DNA of 64,000 nucleotides from Paraburkholderia ribeironis (GTDB lineage: Bacteria; Pseudomonadota; Gammaproteobacteria; Burkholderiales; Burkholderiaceae): NCBI RefSeq assembly GCF_900019265.1, contig NZ_CYGX02000010.1, positions 1 through 64,000 of the forward strand, given 5' to 3'. Below the pieces are notes generated by a model. It saw nothing but the letters and a program-made list of their open reading frames with translations, was not told the DNA's origin and ran no database searches. A program made the position numbers and the translations under genes. Within the stretch, counting starts at the first letter, position 1; every line of letters begins with the position of its first letter. Below are positions 23,319 to 33,688 of the stretch, one piece after another.

Positions 23319-23954
23319 ATGTCTTCTACTCCTACTGTGCTTGTCGATGTGCCGCTGTTTCCGCTGCACACGGTACTGTTTCCCGATGGACTGCTGCCGC
23401 TGAAGATTTTCGAAGCGCGCTACCTCGACATGGCGCGCGAGTGTTTGCGTGAAAAAACGCCGTTCGGCGTGTGCTTGCTGAAGAGCGGTGCGGAAGTGGC
23501 GCGCGAAGAAGAGCCTTCGGTACCGGAAGCAATTGGCTGTCTTGCCGAAATCGAAGAATGCGATGTCGAGGCGTTTGGCATGCTGCTGATTCGCGCCCGC
23601 GGCACGCGGCGCTTTCGGCTGCTGTCGCATCGCGTGGAGAGCGGCGGGCTGCTGGTCGGCATGGCGGAGCCGATAGCCGACGACGCGCCGCTCGAGGGCA
23701 ACGAGTTGCTTGCCAAATTCGGCGCGTGCGCGGAGGTGCTGGAAAGGATCATCGCGACAATCCGCGAACGAGACCCGGACAGCTTGCCATTCGCGGAGCC
23801 ATTCAGGCTCGACGATCCGTCGTGGGTATCGAACCGTCTCGCCGAAGTGCTGCCGATCGCGTTGCGTGCGCGTCAGAAGTTGATGGAACTACAGGACGCC
23901 GGCGCGCGGATCGACGTCGTTCATCACTATATGCAACAACATCAACTGCTCTAA
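23319..23954 (+). CDS. LON substrate-binding domain protein
   Basis: A 211-residue protein consisting of the N-terminal domain of Lon protease without the ATPase or peptidase parts. Diagnostic stretches are VPLFPLHTVLFPDGLLPLKIFEARYLDM near the start (quoted for its FPLHTVLFPDGLLPLKIFE core) and FGVCLLKSG. Such stand-alone LON proteins are common in beta-proteobacteria and their role is not settled. It begins 39 nt after rapZ and is convergent with mutY. Confidence 0.9.
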   Translation: MSSTPTVLVDVPLFPLHTVLFPDGLLPLKIFEARYLDMARECLREKTPFGVCLLKSGAEVAREEEPSVPEAIGCLAEIEECDVEAFGMLLIRARGTRRFRLLSHRVESGGLLVGMAEPIADDAPLEGNELLAKFGACAEVLERIIATIRERDPDSLPFAEPFRLDDPSWVSNRLAEVLPIALRARQKLMELQDAGARIDVVHHYMQQHQLL

Positions 23955-23994
23955 GTGCGGCCACGCATCTGAGAACTCGACGCAATCCGATTCG

Positions 23995-25134
23995 TTAGAT
24001 CAGCGAACCCTGCAAACCGTCCAGCAGTTTGCGCACCGGCGCGGGCACACCGAACGAATTGAGATCGCTGAGCGCAACCCATGCGGTATCCGCGTCACCC
24101 AGTGCGGCCAAGCCGCCGACGCGACGATCCAGTTGCGCGAGCCGCGGCTCGATATCCAGCTTGAAATGCGTGAACACGTGCGTGAGCGACGCGAGCGGCG
24201 AGACCACGCCGTCGCTGCCGAAGGCGCGCGCACGCTCGGCGAGCGCGGCTTCATCGGTGGCTTCGGGCAGGCTCCACAAGCCGCCCCAGATGCCCGACGG
24301 CGGCCGCTTCTCGAGCATCACCGCGTTGCCGTCGCGCAGCACCAGCATCCACGTGCGGCGTGTCGGCACAGCCTTCTTCGGACGCGCCGTCGGCAATTCG
24401 CGCTGACGTCCGGTCACATTGGCTACGCAGTCGACGGCGAACGGACAGCGCAGGCAGTCCGGTTTGCCACGCACGCACAGGGTTGCGCCGAGGTCCATCA
24501 AGCCTTGCGTGTACGAGCTGACGTCGTGGTCCGTTGCATGCGACGGAAGCAGCGACTCAGCCAGCGTCCACATGGCGTTCTCGACTTTCTTCTCGCCCGG
24601 GAAACCTTCGACGCCGAATACGCGCGCCAGCACCCGCTTCACATTGCCATCGAGAATCGTCGCGCGTGCGCCGAAGGCAAATGATGCGATCGCCGCGGCC
24701 GTCGAGCGGCCGATGCCCGGCAACGCCGCGAGCTCGTCGACCGATGCCGGAAACGCGCCACCGTGCTGCTCGACCACCACTTGCGCGCAGCGATGCAGAT
24801 TGCGTGCGCGCGTGTAGTAGCCGAGGCCGGCCCATAATGCCATCACGTCGTCCACCGGCGCCGCGGCGAGCGCCGCGACATCCGGAAAACGCGCAACAAA
24901 TCGGGCGTAGTACGGAATCACCGTCGATACCTGAGTCTGCTGCAACATGATTTCCGACAGCCAGATGCGATACGGGTCCCGCGTGTTCTGCCACGGCAGA
25001 TCGTGACGGCCGTGCTGGCGCTGCCACGCGATCAACCGCGCGGAAAAATCGGCCATGACCGCAAACGCGGGTGCATCGGGAGCGGTAGGTGAAGTTGAAC
25101 GCGACGTGGTACGCGGTGTTAAGCGGGAAGGCAT
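23995..25134 (-). CDS. mutY: A/G-specific adenine glycosylase
   Basis: A 379-residue MutY that removes adenine mispaired with 8-oxoguanine. The sequence shows the catalytic N-terminal domain (PWQNTRDPYRIWLSEIMLQQTQV), the helix-hairpin-helix LPGIGRSTAAAI, a [4Fe-4S] loop C-x6-C-x2-C-x5-C (CVRGKPDCLRCPFAVDC) and a C-terminal Nudix-like 8-oxoG recognition domain. The start is uncertain: 25134 lies 7 nt after the mutM stop; an ATG at 25056 would give 353 residues, near the E. coli length. Neither has a clear ribosome site. Coupling with mutM places both GO-system repair enzymes in one operon. Confidence 0.95.
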   Translation of the reverse strand: MPSRLTPRTTSRSTSPTAPDAPAFAVMADFSARLIAWQRQHGRHDLPWQNTRDPYRIWLSEIMLQQTQVSTVIPYYARFVARFPDVAALAAAPVDDVMALWAGLGYYTRARNLHRCAQVVVEQHGGAFPASVDELAALPGIGRSTAAAIASFAFGARATILDGNVKRVLARVFGVEGFPGEKKVENAMWTLAESLLPSHATDHDVSSYTQGLMDLGATLCVRGKPDCLRCPFAVDCVANVTGRQRELPTARPKKAVPTRRTWMLVLRDGNAVMLEKRPPSGIWGGLWSLPEATDEAALAERARAFGSDGVVSPLASLTHVFTHFKLDIEPRLAQLDRRVGGLAALGDADTAWVALSDLNSFGVPAPVRKLLDGLQGSLI

Positions 25135-25141
25135 TGACGAT

Positions 25142-25972
25142 TTAGCGCTGACAAGTGGGACAGAAGTACGTGGAGCGCTGCCCCTGCACGATCTGTTTGA
25201 TCGGCGTTCCACACACGCGGCATGGCAGCCCGGCGCGATCATAGACGAAATAGTCGAGCTGGAAGTAACCGCTTTCGCCGTCACTGCCGACAAAATCGCG
25301 CAGCGTGCTGCCGCCCTTCTCGATCGCGGCGGCGAGCGTCACGCGCACTGCGTCCGCGAGCAAATCGTAGCGAACCAGCGAGACGCGGCCGGCCGCGGTG
25401 GTCGGTCGGATGCCGGCGCGAAACAGGCTCTCCGACGCATAGATATTGCCCACGCCCACCACGATCTCGCCGGCCAGCAGCGCCTGCTTCACCGAGACCT
25501 TGCGCCCGCGCGTGAGCCGGTGCAGTAGCGCGCCGGAGAACGCCGGCGAGAACGGTTCGACACCGAGCCCCGCGAGCAGCGGATGATCCAGTATGTCGCC
25601 CGCTTCGCGCGGGTGCCACAGCACCGCGCCAAAGCGACGCGGATCGCGATAGCGCAAAATGAACTCGTCAAAGATCCAGTCGATGTGGTCGTGCTTCGCA
25701 GCGGCCGGCGGATGCGGCACATGACGCAGCACCCGCAGTGTCCCAGTCATGCCAAGATGCACAATGAACCAGCCGGCGTCGATTTCGAACAGCAGATATT
25801 TGCCGCGCCGCTCCACCTTGTGGACGATCTGGCCGCGCAAGGTTTTCGCGAGGTCTGCGGGAATCGGCCAGCGCAGCGTGGGCGAACGCACGTCGACGCG
25901 TTCAACCTTGCGCCCGGACACATAGGGTTCGATTCCACGTCGGGTAACCTCAACTTCTGGTAACTCTGGCAT
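25142..25972 (-). CDS. mutM: Formamidopyrimidine-DNA glycosylase
   Basis: A 276-residue Fpg/MutM that excises 8-oxoguanine and nicks the strand. It has the obligatory N-terminus [12 protein letters not shown] (catalytic Pro2 and Glu3), the H2TH region, and a C-terminal zinc finger C-x2-C-x16-C-x2-C (CRVC...CPTC). The frame is open far upstream, across the antisense of the TPR gene, but the catalytic proline must follow the initiator methionine, so 25972 is the start. It is divergent from the TPR gene and followed by mutY. Confidence 0.98.
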   Translation of the reverse strand: MPELPEVEVTRRGIEPYVSGRKVERVDVRSPTLRWPIPADLAKTLRGQIVHKVERRGKYLLFEIDAGWFIVHLGMTGTLRVLRHVPHPPAAAKHDHIDWIFDEFILRYRDPRRFGAVLWHPREAGDILDHPLLAGLGVEPFSPAFSGALLHRLTRGRKVSVKQALLAGEIVVGVGNIYASESLFRAGIRPTTAAGRVSLVRYDLLADAVRVTLAAAIEKGGSTLRDFVGSDGESGYFQLDYFVYDRAGLPCRVCGTPIKQIVQGQRSTYFCPTCQR

Positions 25973-26012
25973 GTCTAACTGGTCTGCAACTTGCGGGAGT
26001 GGTTGTGCGCGT

Positions 26013-26034
26013 ATTGTAGCGAGCGCGTTACAAT
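26013..26034. promoter_or_regulatory. Back-to-back minus-10 elements between mutM and the TPR gene
   Basis: ATTGTA (26013-26018) and TACAAT (26029-26034) form an inverted repeat separated by 10 nt. Each reads as the minus-10 hexamer TACAAT on one strand, one pointing to mutM and one to the TPR gene. The minus-35 positions are weak, so the assignment is tentative. Confidence 0.35.
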
Positions 26035-26059
26035 CGTCCGAAACATTGAACGGATTTCC

Positions 26060-27901
26060 ATGAACTTGTCCTTCGTGAAGCTGTTTTCGAAGCGCCCGGC
26101 TCGCGCATCGCGCGTGCCGCACGCCGTATCCGCCCGCCGGATGCTTGGCGCCGCCGCGCTCGCCGTCTGGGCGCTGGCCGCGGGGCCCGTGTACGCGCAG
26201 GGCCCGGGGCCGGATTCGGATGACAGCTCGGTCACGCTGCCCGACACGCTGGGCCCGACTTCGGCGGAAGATCAGAAGTCGCTGCCCGACGTGCCGTTGT
26301 CGAGCCAGATCGTCTTCCAGGTGCTGGCCGCCGAAGTCGCCCTGCAACGCGACCAGCCGGCGCCCGCCTATCAGACCTACCTCGCCCTCGCCCGCGACAC
26401 GCACGACCCGCGCATGGCGCAGCGCGCCACTGAAATCGCGCTGGCTGCGCAAAGCCCGGCGGACGCGTTGGCTGCCGCGCAATTGTGGCAGCAGTATGCA
26501 CCGAGTTCGGAGCGCGCCGCGCAAATCGACGCGTCGCTGCTCGTGCTGTCCGGCAAACCCGACGACGCCGCGCCGATTCTCGCCCGCGAACTGGCGAAGG
26601 TGCCCGCGGACAATCGCGGCAGCGCGATCCTCGCGCTGCAGTTGCTGCTCTCGCGCGGCCCAAACCGGGTCGGCGGGTTGCACGTGTTGCAGGATTTGCT
26701 GCAGAACGACATGAACCGGCCGGAAGCGCAGTTGGCCATCGCACGCCAGCAACTCGTGGCGGACGACGCGCCCGGCGCGCGCAAGTCGCTCGAACAGGCG
26801 CTGACGCTGAAGCCCGACTATTTGCCGGCGGCGCTGACGCTGTCGCAGATGGGCCCGGAAGAGCGCAAGGAAGGCATTGCGTCACTCGAGAAGTACGTGC
26901 AGCAGAATCCGAAGTCGCATGACGCGCGTCTTGCGCTCGCGCAGATGTATCTGGCGAGTGACCGGCTGGACGATGCACAGAAACAGTTCGAAATCATGCA
27001 CAAGGCCAACGCGAACGACCTCACGCCGCTGATGGCGCTCGCGCTGATCAAGATCCAGCAGAAAAATTTCAACGACGCGCAGGCGTATTTGATCCAGTAC
27101 GCGCAGCAGGCCGAAAAAACGCCGGGCGCCGATGCGGGCCAGGGGTACATCTACCTTGCGCAACTATCGCTCGAACAGAAGAACGAAGCGGCGGCGAGCG
27201 ACTGGCTGAACAAGATCTCGCCGTCGAGCCAGCAATACGTGCCGGCGCAAATCACGCGCGCGCAATTGCTCGCCAAGCAGGGCAGGCCCGACGACGCGCG
27301 CAAGCTGCTGGCCAACCTGCAGGTATCCGATCCGCGCGACCTCGCGTTGATCGCGCGCACCGACGCCGCGGTCCTGTTCGACGCGAAGCGCTACCCGGAG
27401 GCGGAATCACGCCTGCAACAAGCCACCGCTGCCTTCCCCGACGACCCCGATCTCACCTACGACTACGCGATGGCCGCCGAAAAGAACGCCCATTACGACG
27501 TGATGGAGGCGCAGCTACGCAAGCTGATCCAGACGCAGCCGGACAATCCTCAGGCCTACAATGCGCTCGGCTATTCGCTGGCTGATCGCAATCAGCGCCT
27601 GCCGGAAGCGGACAAGCTGGTCGAGAAGGCGTCTTCACTGGCGCCGAACGACGCATTCATCATGGACAGCGTGGGCTGGGTCAAATACCGGATGGGCAAT
27701 ACGTCGGATGCGATCAAGCTGCTGCGCAAGGCATACAACCTCCAGCCGAACGCCGAGATCGGCGCGCATCTCGGCGAAGTGTTGTGGAAAAGCGGCGACC
27801 AGGAGCAGGCTCGTGCCGCCTTCCGCGACGCGCGCAAGCTCGAGCCGGACAACGACACGCTTGTCAAAACGCTGCAACGTCTCCAGGTAAACGATCTTTG
27901 A
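26060..27901 (+). CDS. TPR-repeat periplasmic protein
   Basis: A 613-residue protein. A signal peptide (basic start, hydrophobic core about residues 28-44, cleavage probably after YAQ) precedes an almost wholly alpha-helical array of TPR-like repeats. The clearest repeats are in the last third ([49 protein letters not shown]). The protein is commonly found upstream of lolB in Burkholderiales. The stop overlaps the lolB ATG by one base, so a function with outer-membrane lipoprotein sorting is a reasonable inference, but no role is established here. The start at 26060 gives a normal signal peptide. Confidence 0.85.
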   Translation: MNLSFVKLFSKRPARASRVPHAVSARRMLGAAALAVWALAAGPVYAQGPGPDSDDSSVTLPDTLGPTSAEDQKSLPDVPLSSQIVFQVLAAEVALQRDQPAPAYQTYLALARDTHDPRMAQRATEIALAAQSPADALAAAQLWQQYAPSSERAAQIDASLLVLSGKPDDAAPILARELAKVPADNRGSAILALQLLLSRGPNRVGGLHVLQDLLQNDMNRPEAQLAIARQQLVADDAPGARKSLEQALTLKPDYLPAALTLSQMGPEERKEGIASLEKYVQQNPKSHDARLALAQMYLASDRLDDAQKQFEIMHKANANDLTPLMALALIKIQQKNFNDAQAYLIQYAQQAEKTPGADAGQGYIYLAQLSLEQKNEAAASDWLNKISPSSQQYVPAQITRAQLLAKQGRPDDARKLLANLQVSDPRDLALIARTDAAVLFDAKRYPEAESRLQQATAAFPDDPDLTYDYAMAAEKNAHYDVMEAQLRKLIQTQPDNPQAYNALGYSLADRNQRLPEADKLVEKASSLAPNDAFIMDSVGWVKYRMGNTSDAIKLLRKAYNLQPNAEIGAHLGEVLWKSGDQEQARAAFRDARKLEPDNDTLVKTLQRLQVNDL

Positions 27902-28533
27902 TGCATCTTGCCCGTTTGATTTTCTCTCCCCGGGCGCCGCGCGGCGCGCTACTTGGATTCGCTGCGGCGGCGCTCGTCGTGTTGGCAGGCTGTGCATCGG
28001 TGAAACCGCAGGGGCCATCCACGTCGAATGCCGCAACCGCGGTCACCGCGCAAACGAGCCGCGCTTACCAGGGCCGTTTCGCAGTCCAATACAACGACCA
28101 GAACGGCCAGCAGCGTAACGCGTATGGCAACTTCTCGTGGCAGGAAACGGGCGACACGGTGACGCTGCAACTGCGCAATCCGCTCGGCCAGACGATGGCA
28201 ATCGTCACGTCGTCGCCGGCTTCGGCTACGCTGGAGTTGCCCAACCGTCAGCCGCTCACCGCGGACAACGTGTCGACACTGATGCAGAATGCGCTCGGTT
28301 TCGCGCTGCCGGTGGAGGGGCTGCGTTACTGGCTGCAGCCTTCGCCGGCACCCACGTCACTCGCCAGAACCGAGAAGGATCCGGAGCAGCCGTCGCGTCT
28401 GAAGCAGATCACACAGGATGGCTGGACAATCGACTATCTCGCGTATGCCGATGCGCCGGCCACCGGCGTGAAGCGCCTCAACCTGAGCCGTGCGGAGCCG
28501 CCGCTCGACATCAAGCTCGTGCTGGATCAGTAA
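27901..28533 (+). CDS. lolB: Outer-membrane lipoprotein insertion protein LolB
   Basis: A 210-residue lipoprotein. The signal peptide ends in the lipobox VLAGC, so Cys is the lipidated first residue of the mature protein. The mature part shows the LolB pattern [25 protein letters not shown] and a C-terminal GWTIDYLAY. LolB accepts lipoproteins from LolA at the outer membrane. TGATG coupling with the upstream TPR gene and proximity to ispE match the lolB-ispE-prs order of many proteobacteria. Confidence 0.92.
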   Translation: MHLARLIFSPRAPRGALLGFAAAALVVLAGCASVKPQGPSTSNAATAVTAQTSRAYQGRFAVQYNDQNGQQRNAYGNFSWQETGDTVTLQLRNPLGQTMAIVTSSPASATLELPNRQPLTADNVSTLMQNALGFALPVEGLRYWLQPSPAPTSLARTEKDPEQPSRLKQITQDGWTIDYLAYADAPATGVKRLNLSRAEPPLDIKLVLDQ

Positions 28534-28597
28534 CCCGCGTCTGTTCACGCAACCTTGCCGCCTGTTTTGCGCCACCTCGCGCATGGTGCCTCGACTC

Positions 28598-29479
28598 ATG
28601 ATTGAAACAACCGATTCGCTGCGCGATTGCCTCGCGCCAGCGAAACTCAACCTCTTCCTGCACATCACCGGCCGCCGGCCGGATGGCTATCACACGCTGC
28701 AAACCGTCTTCCAGCTGCTTGACTGGGGCGACACGCTGCACTTCACACGACGCGCCGACGGACTCATCACGCGCAGCACGGAGATCGCCGACGTGCCGCC
28801 GGAACACGATCTCACTGTGCGCGCTGCGACGCTGCTCAAGGCGCATTCCGGCTCGCCCGAGGGCGTCGATATCGAGATCGAGAAGCGCCTGCCGATGGGC
28901 GCCGGTCTCGGCGGTGGCAGCTCCGACGCGGCGACTACGCTGCTCGCGTTGAATCGCCTGTGGAAACTCGACTTGCCGCGTCTGGAATTGCAGGCGCTGG
29001 CATTGAAGCTCGGTGCGGACGTACCGTTTTTTGTTTTTGGAAAAAATGCGTTTGCCCAGGGTGTCGGAGAATCTTTAGACGTTGTACAATTGCCGCCGCG
29101 TCACTTCCTGGTAGTTACGCCGAGGGTTCAGGTTCCGACTGCAGCGATTTTTTCCGAAAAAGCGTTGACAAGAGATTCAAAGCCTCTCATAATTACGGAC
29201 TTTCCTGCAGAACTTAGCTGCAACACTGAATGGCCGGAGAGTTTTGGCCGGAATGACATGCAGCAGGTTGTCGTAGGAAAGTACGCGGAAGTAGCGCAAG
29301 TGCTGCGATGGTTTGAAAACGTCGCGCCAGCGCGGATGTCCGGATCAGGTGCAAGTGTCTTTGCAGCGTTCCGTAGCAAAGCTGAAGCAGAAGCGGTGCA
29401 AGCCAAACTGCCAGGCGAATGGAACAGCGCAGTGGCCGCCGGTCTGGATCAACATCCACTCTTTACTTTCGCGTCATAA
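28598..29479 (+). CDS. ispE: 4-diphosphocytidyl-2-C-methyl-D-erythritol kinase
   Basis: A 293-residue GHMP-family kinase of the MEP isoprenoid pathway. The substrate-binding stretch [20 protein letters not shown] and the ATP loop [14 protein letters not shown] are intact. The start at 28598 fits the family; a second ATG at 28583 is in frame. The 3' half is notably AT-richer: my hand count gives 26 GC of 60 bases for 29161-29220. It uses rare codons such as TTA, AGA and ATA, and a sigma-70-like promoter is embedded there. Confidence 0.96.
   Translation: MIETTDSLRDCLAPAKLNLFLHITGRRPDGYHTLQTVFQLLDWGDTLHFTRRADGLITRSTEIADVPPEHDLTVRAATLLKAHSGSPEGVDIEIEKRLPMGAGLGGGSSDAATTLLALNRLWKLDLPRLELQALALKLGADVPFFVFGKNAFAQGVGESLDVVQLPPRHFLVVTPRVQVPTAAIFSEKALTRDSKPLIITDFPAELSCNTEWPESFGRNDMQQVVVGKYAEVAQVLRWFENVAPARMSGSGASVFAAFRSKAEAEAVQAKLPGEWNSAVAAGLDQHPLFTFAS
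29165..29193 (+). promoter_or_regulatory. Sigma-70 promoter inside ispE
   Basis: TTGACA (29165-29170), a 17-nt spacer, and CATAAT (29188-29193): 11 of 12 consensus positions with ideal spacing. It lies in the ispE reading frame (TTG is codon 190) and points toward tRNA-Gln, prs and rplY. Confidence 0.7.
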
Positions 29480-29531
29480 GTTTTGCATCGCCGAATGAAA
29501 CTCCACGTTCGGCGGAGCTCGAAGTTAGTGT

Positions 29532-29608
29532 AGGGGAGTCGCCAAGCTGGTTAAGGCACCGGATTTTGATTCCGGCATGCAAAGGTTCGAATCCTTTCTC
29601 CCCTGCCA
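29532..29608 (+). tRNA. tRNA-Gln (anticodon TTG)
   Basis: A 77-nt cloverleaf. The acceptor AGGGGAG pairs with CTCCCCT, the D-stem is GCC/GGC, the anticodon stem CCGGA/TCCGG encloses loop TTTTGAT with anticodon TTG (29566-29568), and the T-arm is AAAGG-TTCGAAT-CCTTT. Discriminator G and CCA are genomically encoded. It lies between ispE and prs, the usual place in Burkholderia relatives. Confidence 0.98.
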
Positions 29609-29655
29609 AAAATTCTCGCATTACCCCTCGCCCCCCAGCCTGAAGCAGGTGCATG

Positions 29656-30612
29656 ATGAGCAGCCATGACGGCCTGATGGTTTTTACTGGCAACGCCAAT
29701 CCCGCGCTTGCACAGGAAGTCGTCAATATTCTCGGTATTCCCCTCGGCAAGGCCATGGTCAGCCGTTTCTCGGATGGCGAAATCCAGGTCGAGATTCAGG
29801 AAAACGTGCGCGGCAAGGATGTCTTTGTCCTGCAATCCACGTGCGCACCGGCAAACGACAATCTGATGGAACTGATGATCATGGTCGATGCGCTCAAGCG
29901 CGCATCCGCTGGCCGGATCACCGCTGCCATCCCGTACTTCGGTTATGCCCGTCAAGATCGTCGCCCGCGTTCCGCGCGCGTCGCCATCTCGGCGAAGATC
30001 GTGGCGAACATGCTGGAAATCGCCGGCGTCGAGCGGATCATCACGATGGATCTGCACGCTGACCAGATTCAGGGCTTCTTCGATATCCCGGTCGACAACA
30101 TCTATGCTACGCCTGTGCTGCTCGGCGATCTGCGCAAGCAGAACTACGAGAACCTGCTGGTCGTTTCGCCGGACGTCGGCGGCGTGGTGCGCGCCCGGGC
30201 ATTGGCCAAGCAGCTCAATTGCGATCTCGCGATCATCGACAAGCGCCGCCCGAAGGCCAACGTTGCCGAAGTGATGAACATCATCGGTGAAGTCGAAGGC
30301 CGCACCTGCGTGATCATGGACGACATGGTCGACACCGCAGGCACGCTGTGCAAGGCGGCACAAGTTTTGAAGGAACGCGGCGCGAAGCAGGTGTTCGCTT
30401 ACGCGACCCACCCGGTTCTGTCGGGCGGTGCCGGCGAGCGTATCGCCGCTTCCGCACTCGACGAACTCGTTGTCACGGACACGATCCCGCTCGGAGAAGA
30501 AGCCCGCTCGTGCGCAAAGATCCGTTCGTTGACCAGCGCCGGCCTGCTTGCCGAAACGTTCTCGCGGATCCGCCGCGGCGATTCGGTGATGTCGCTGTTT
30601 GCTGAAAGTTAA
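29656..30612 (+). CDS. prs: Ribose-phosphate pyrophosphokinase
   Basis: A 318-residue PRPP synthetase, supplying PRPP for nucleotide, histidine and tryptophan synthesis. Visible are the N-terminal [13 protein letters not shown], the ATP-binding flexible loop region [19 protein letters not shown], and the PRPP loop [11 protein letters not shown]. Two adjacent ATG codons (29653 and 29656) are possible; the second gives the family-typical MSSHDGL start. A terminator lies about 90 nt past the stop. Shared use of PRPP with apt, also in this window, is biochemical rather than operonic. Confidence 0.98.
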   Translation: MSSHDGLMVFTGNANPALAQEVVNILGIPLGKAMVSRFSDGEIQVEIQENVRGKDVFVLQSTCAPANDNLMELMIMVDALKRASAGRITAAIPYFGYARQDRRPRSARVAISAKIVANMLEIAGVERIITMDLHADQIQGFFDIPVDNIYATPVLLGDLRKQNYENLLVVSPDVGGVVRARALAKQLNCDLAIIDKRRPKANVAEVMNIIGEVEGRTCVIMDDMVDTAGTLCKAAQVLKERGAKQVFAYATHPVLSGGAGERIAASALDELVVTDTIPLGEEARSCAKIRSLTSAGLLAETFSRIRRGDSVMSLFAES

Positions 30613-30702
30613 GTATTTGCGAAGGCGCGGTATATCGCACACGCGGTACGCTGCGCTTTTGCACAATCGGCATGAACGAACGAAGGTTCGTGCCGCAGCT
30701 CT

Positions 30703-30739
30703 GGGGCCTCAGCCATAACGGCTTGCAGGCCCCGTTTTT
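30703..30739 (+). terminator. Intrinsic terminator between prs and rplY
   Basis: GGGGCCT (30703-30709) pairs with AGGCCCC (30727-30733), with an inner partial pairing of AGCC with GGCT, followed by G and five T residues. Read-through into rplY is plausible. Confidence 0.7.
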
Positions 30740-30775
30740 ACTGCCTGGTCGCGGGCAGTGCATTGGAGATTCAAC

Positions 30776-31390
30776 ATGAAAGTAGTCGCTTTCGAGCGTT
30801 CTTTGCAAGGTACGGGTGCGAGCCGCCGCCTGCGTAACTCGGGCAAGACCCCGGGCATCGTATATGGCGCTGGTGCTGAAACGCAATTGGTCGAACTGGA
30901 CCACAACGCGCTGTGGCACGCGCTGAAGAAAGAAGTTTTCCATTCGTCGATTCTCGACCTGGAAGTGGCAGGCAAGACGCAACAGGTTCTGCTGCGTGAC
31001 GTGCAATACCACCCGTTCCGTCAGCTCGTGCTGCACGTGGACTTCCAGCGTGTCGACGCGACGAAGAAGCTGCACACCAAGGTGCCGCTGCACTTCATGA
31101 ACCAGGAAACCAACCCGGCGGTGAAACTGTCGAGCGCGGTGATCTCGCACGTCGTCAATGACCTGGAAATCGAGTGCCTGCCGTCGGCGCTGCCGGAGTT
31201 CATCGAAGTCGACCTGGCGAAGATCGAAGCAGGTCAATCGGTTCACGCTAAAGACATCCCGCTGCCGGCAGGCGTGTCGCTGGTTGCTCACCTCGAAGCA
31301 GAAAACCCGGTGGTTGCATCTGCAACGATCCCGGCTGGCGCGATCGCTGAAGGCGAAGCCGCTGCTGAAGGCGAAACGCCGGCTGCTTAA
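30776..31390 (+). CDS. rplY: 50S ribosomal protein L25 (general stress protein Ctc type)
   Basis: A 204-residue long-form L25/TL5 protein that binds 5S rRNA. The N-terminal L25 domain spans about residues 1-90, and a TL5 C-terminal beta domain continues to about 185, ending in an Ala/Glu-rich tail. The TGGAGA ribosome site seven bases before the ATG at 30776 fixes the start, although the frame is open six codons upstream. It is followed by a strong terminator. Confidence 0.97.
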   Translation: MKVVAFERSLQGTGASRRLRNSGKTPGIVYGAGAETQLVELDHNALWHALKKEVFHSSILDLEVAGKTQQVLLRDVQYHPFRQLVLHVDFQRVDATKKLHTKVPLHFMNQETNPAVKLSSAVISHVVNDLEIECLPSALPEFIEVDLAKIEAGQSVHAKDIPLPAGVSLVAHLEAENPVVASATIPAGAIAEGEAAAEGETPAA

Positions 31391-31452
31391 GGGCCTGCCA
31401 GGTTTCGAGCAAGCAATCCTCTCGATCCGTTTTCAATGAAACGGTCGACGTG

Positions 31453-31485
31453 ACCCGCCGAGGTTCTCCCCGGCGGGTTTTTTTT
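31453..31485 (+). terminator. Intrinsic terminator after rplY
   Basis: ACCCGCCG (31453-31460) pairs with CGGCGGGT (31471-31478) over a ten-base loop and ends in a run of eight T residues. Confidence 0.92.
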
Positions 31486-31538
31486 CGGTTTTTTTCGGCC
31501 CGGCTGCGTGCGCTGCGGGCTAGATGGACCTACTCAAC

Positions 31539-32141
31539 ATGATCAAGCTGATCGTCGGGCTCGGCAATCCGGGCGCCGAATACACCGCGACGCGCCACAA
31601 TGCCGGCTTCTGGCTGGTCGATCAACTGGCGCGCGAAGCAGGTGCGACGCTGCGCGACGAGCGGCGCTTTCATGGCTTCTACGCGAAGGCCCGACTGCAC
31701 GGCGAGGAAGTGCATCTGCTGGAACCGCAGACGTACATGAACCGCTCCGGGCAATCGGTCGTGGCGGTCGCGCAGTTCTTCAAGATTCTTCCCGACGAGA
31801 TCCTGGCCGCGCACGATGAGCTCGACATGCCGCCAGGCAGCGTCAAGCTGAAACTCGGCGGCGGCAGCGGCGGCCACAATGGCCTGAAGGACATCACCGC
31901 GCATCTGTCGTCGCAGCAGTATTGGCGGCTGCGGATCGGCATTGGCCATCCGCGCGACCTGATCCCCGAAAGCGCACGCGCCGGCGCAAAGCCGGACGTC
32001 GCCAATTACGTGCTGAAGCCGCCGCGGCGGGAAGAGCAGGATGCGATCGACGCGTCCGTTGAACGCGCGCTTGCCGTGATGCCGCAAATCATCAAGGGCG
32101 AGCTCGAACGCGCGATGATGCAATTGCATCGCAATTCCTGA
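31539..32141 (+). CDS. pth: Peptidyl-tRNA hydrolase
   Basis: A 200-residue enzyme that recycles tRNA from prematurely released peptidyl-tRNA. Active-site elements are [19 protein letters not shown] (Asn and catalytic His), [10 protein letters not shown] and the aspartate in HDELDMPPG, with [13 protein letters not shown] downstream. The ATG at 31539 gives the conserved [12 protein letters not shown] start; another ATG five codons earlier is in frame. The rplY-pth order is typical of the group. Confidence 0.97.
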   Translation: MIKLIVGLGNPGAEYTATRHNAGFWLVDQLAREAGATLRDERRFHGFYAKARLHGEEVHLLEPQTYMNRSGQSVVAVAQFFKILPDEILAAHDELDMPPGSVKLKLGGGSGGHNGLKDITAHLSSQQYWRLRIGIGHPRDLIPESARAGAKPDVANYVLKPPRREEQDAIDASVERALAVMPQIIKGELERAMMQLHRNS

Positions 32142-32206
32142 TCCGCGCCGCCCGCAATAGCATCGCCGTATTGCCGCATCGCCATCACCATCGACAGGAG
32201 AGTCGC

Positions 32207-33286
32207 TTGAGCCGCTATTGGAGTGACATCGTTCACCGTCTGACGCCGTATGTGCCGGGCGAGCAGCCCGTGGCCGCGCATCCGGTGAAGCTGAACACCA
32301 ACGAGAATCCCTATCCGCCGTCGCCGCGCGTGCTCGATGCGATCCGCCAGGAGCTGGGCGATGCGGGCGAGTCGCTGCGTCGCTATCCCGATCCCACGGC
32401 GCTCAAGCTGCGCGAAACGGTTGCTGCGTACCACGGCATTCGCGCCGATCAGGTGTTTGCAGGCAACGGCTCGGATGAAGTGCTGGCCCTCACGTTCCAG
32501 GCATTGCTGAAGCACGACGAACCCTTGCTGTTCCCGGACATCACGTACAGCTTTTATCCGACCTACGCGCGGCTCTTCGAAGTCGACTACCGGACCATCA
32601 GGCTCGACGAGAGCTTCGCCATCAACGTCGACGACTACGCGACGCCGAATGGCGGTGTGCTGTTTCCGAACCCGAACGCACCGACTGGCCGTCCTCTGCC
32701 GCTCGCCGACATCGAGCGGCTGGTGGCGCGCAACACCGGGTCGGTCGTCGTGATCGACGAGGCCTACGTGGATTTCGGCGCTGAATCGGCGATCGCGCTG
32801 ATCGACCGCTATCCGAATCTGCTGGTGGTTCAAACGATGTCGAAGTCACGTTCGCTCGCCGGCATGCGCGTCGGCTTTGCGTTTGGCCATCCGCAACTGA
32901 TCGACGCGCTGAACCGCGTGAAGGACAGCTTCAACTCCTATCCGCTCGACCGGCTGGCACAAGTCGCTGCCATCGCCGCCTATCAGGACGACGCGTGGTT
33001 TCGCGCCAGTTGCGCCAAGGTGATCGCGAGCCGCGAGCGGCTGGCTGCGGGATTGACCGCGCTTGGCTTCGAGGTGGTGCCGTCGGCGGCCAATCTGCTG
33101 TTCGCGCGCCATGAAGGCTACGACGCGGCGACGCTCGTGTTGCGGCTGCGGGAAAAGGAAATTTTCGTGCGCCATTTCAAGGCGCCGCGTATCGACCAGC
33201 ATCTGCGGATCTCAGTCGGCACCGACGCCGAATGCGACATTCTGCTGGACGCGCTGCGCGACATCTTCAGCGCTTACGTCGGGTAA
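32207..33286 (+). CDS. hisC: Histidinol-phosphate aminotransferase
   Basis: A 359-residue fold-type I PLP aminotransferase catalysing the transamination of imidazole-acetol phosphate in histidine synthesis. The PLP lysine lies in [16 protein letters not shown], and the family N-terminal [13 protein letters not shown] is present. I call a TTG start at 32207, because AGGAGA sits six bases upstream and the family starts MSRYW. The in-frame ATG at 32171 has no ribosome site and adds an unconserved His-rich leader. It is separate from any his operon in this window, so it may be a second hisC copy or act on aromatic amino acids. Confidence 0.93.
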   Translation: MSRYWSDIVHRLTPYVPGEQPVAAHPVKLNTNENPYPPSPRVLDAIRQELGDAGESLRRYPDPTALKLRETVAAYHGIRADQVFAGNGSDEVLALTFQALLKHDEPLLFPDITYSFYPTYARLFEVDYRTIRLDESFAINVDDYATPNGGVLFPNPNAPTGRPLPLADIERLVARNTGSVVVIDEAYVDFGAESAIALIDRYPNLLVVQTMSKSRSLAGMRVGFAFGHPQLIDALNRVKDSFNSYPLDRLAQVAAIAAYQDDAWFRASCAKVIASRERLAAGLTALGFEVVPSAANLLFARHEGYDAATLVLRLREKEIFVRHFKAPRIDQHLRISVGTDAECDILLDALRDIFSAYVG

Positions 33287-33310
33287 TGCGGCGCGCGGCG
33301 CAACGCGTCG

Positions 33311-33350
33311 CGGCAAAATAAAACGGCGAGACCGCCATGGCCTCGCCGTT
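33311..33350. terminator. Bidirectional terminator between hisC and ferredoxin
   Basis: AACGGCGAG (33322-33330) pairs with CTCGCCGTT (33342-33350). On the minus strand the stem is followed by a T-rich run, TTTTATTTT, suited to ending the ferredoxin transcript; the plus-strand side lacks a long T run. Confidence 0.75.
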
Positions 33351-33367
33351 CATTCGCGCATCGAAGT

Positions 33368-33637
<270 letters not shown>

Positions 33638-33688
33638 TCACGCCGGCCGCAGCCGGCTTTGATCCGTCAAACCGACAGTTTACGCCTG

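Noticed and set aside
33642-33657. GCCGGC-CGCA-GCCGGC as a terminator between coaD and the ferredoxin
   Set aside because: No T run follows on the transcribed strand; the two genes probably share a transcript.
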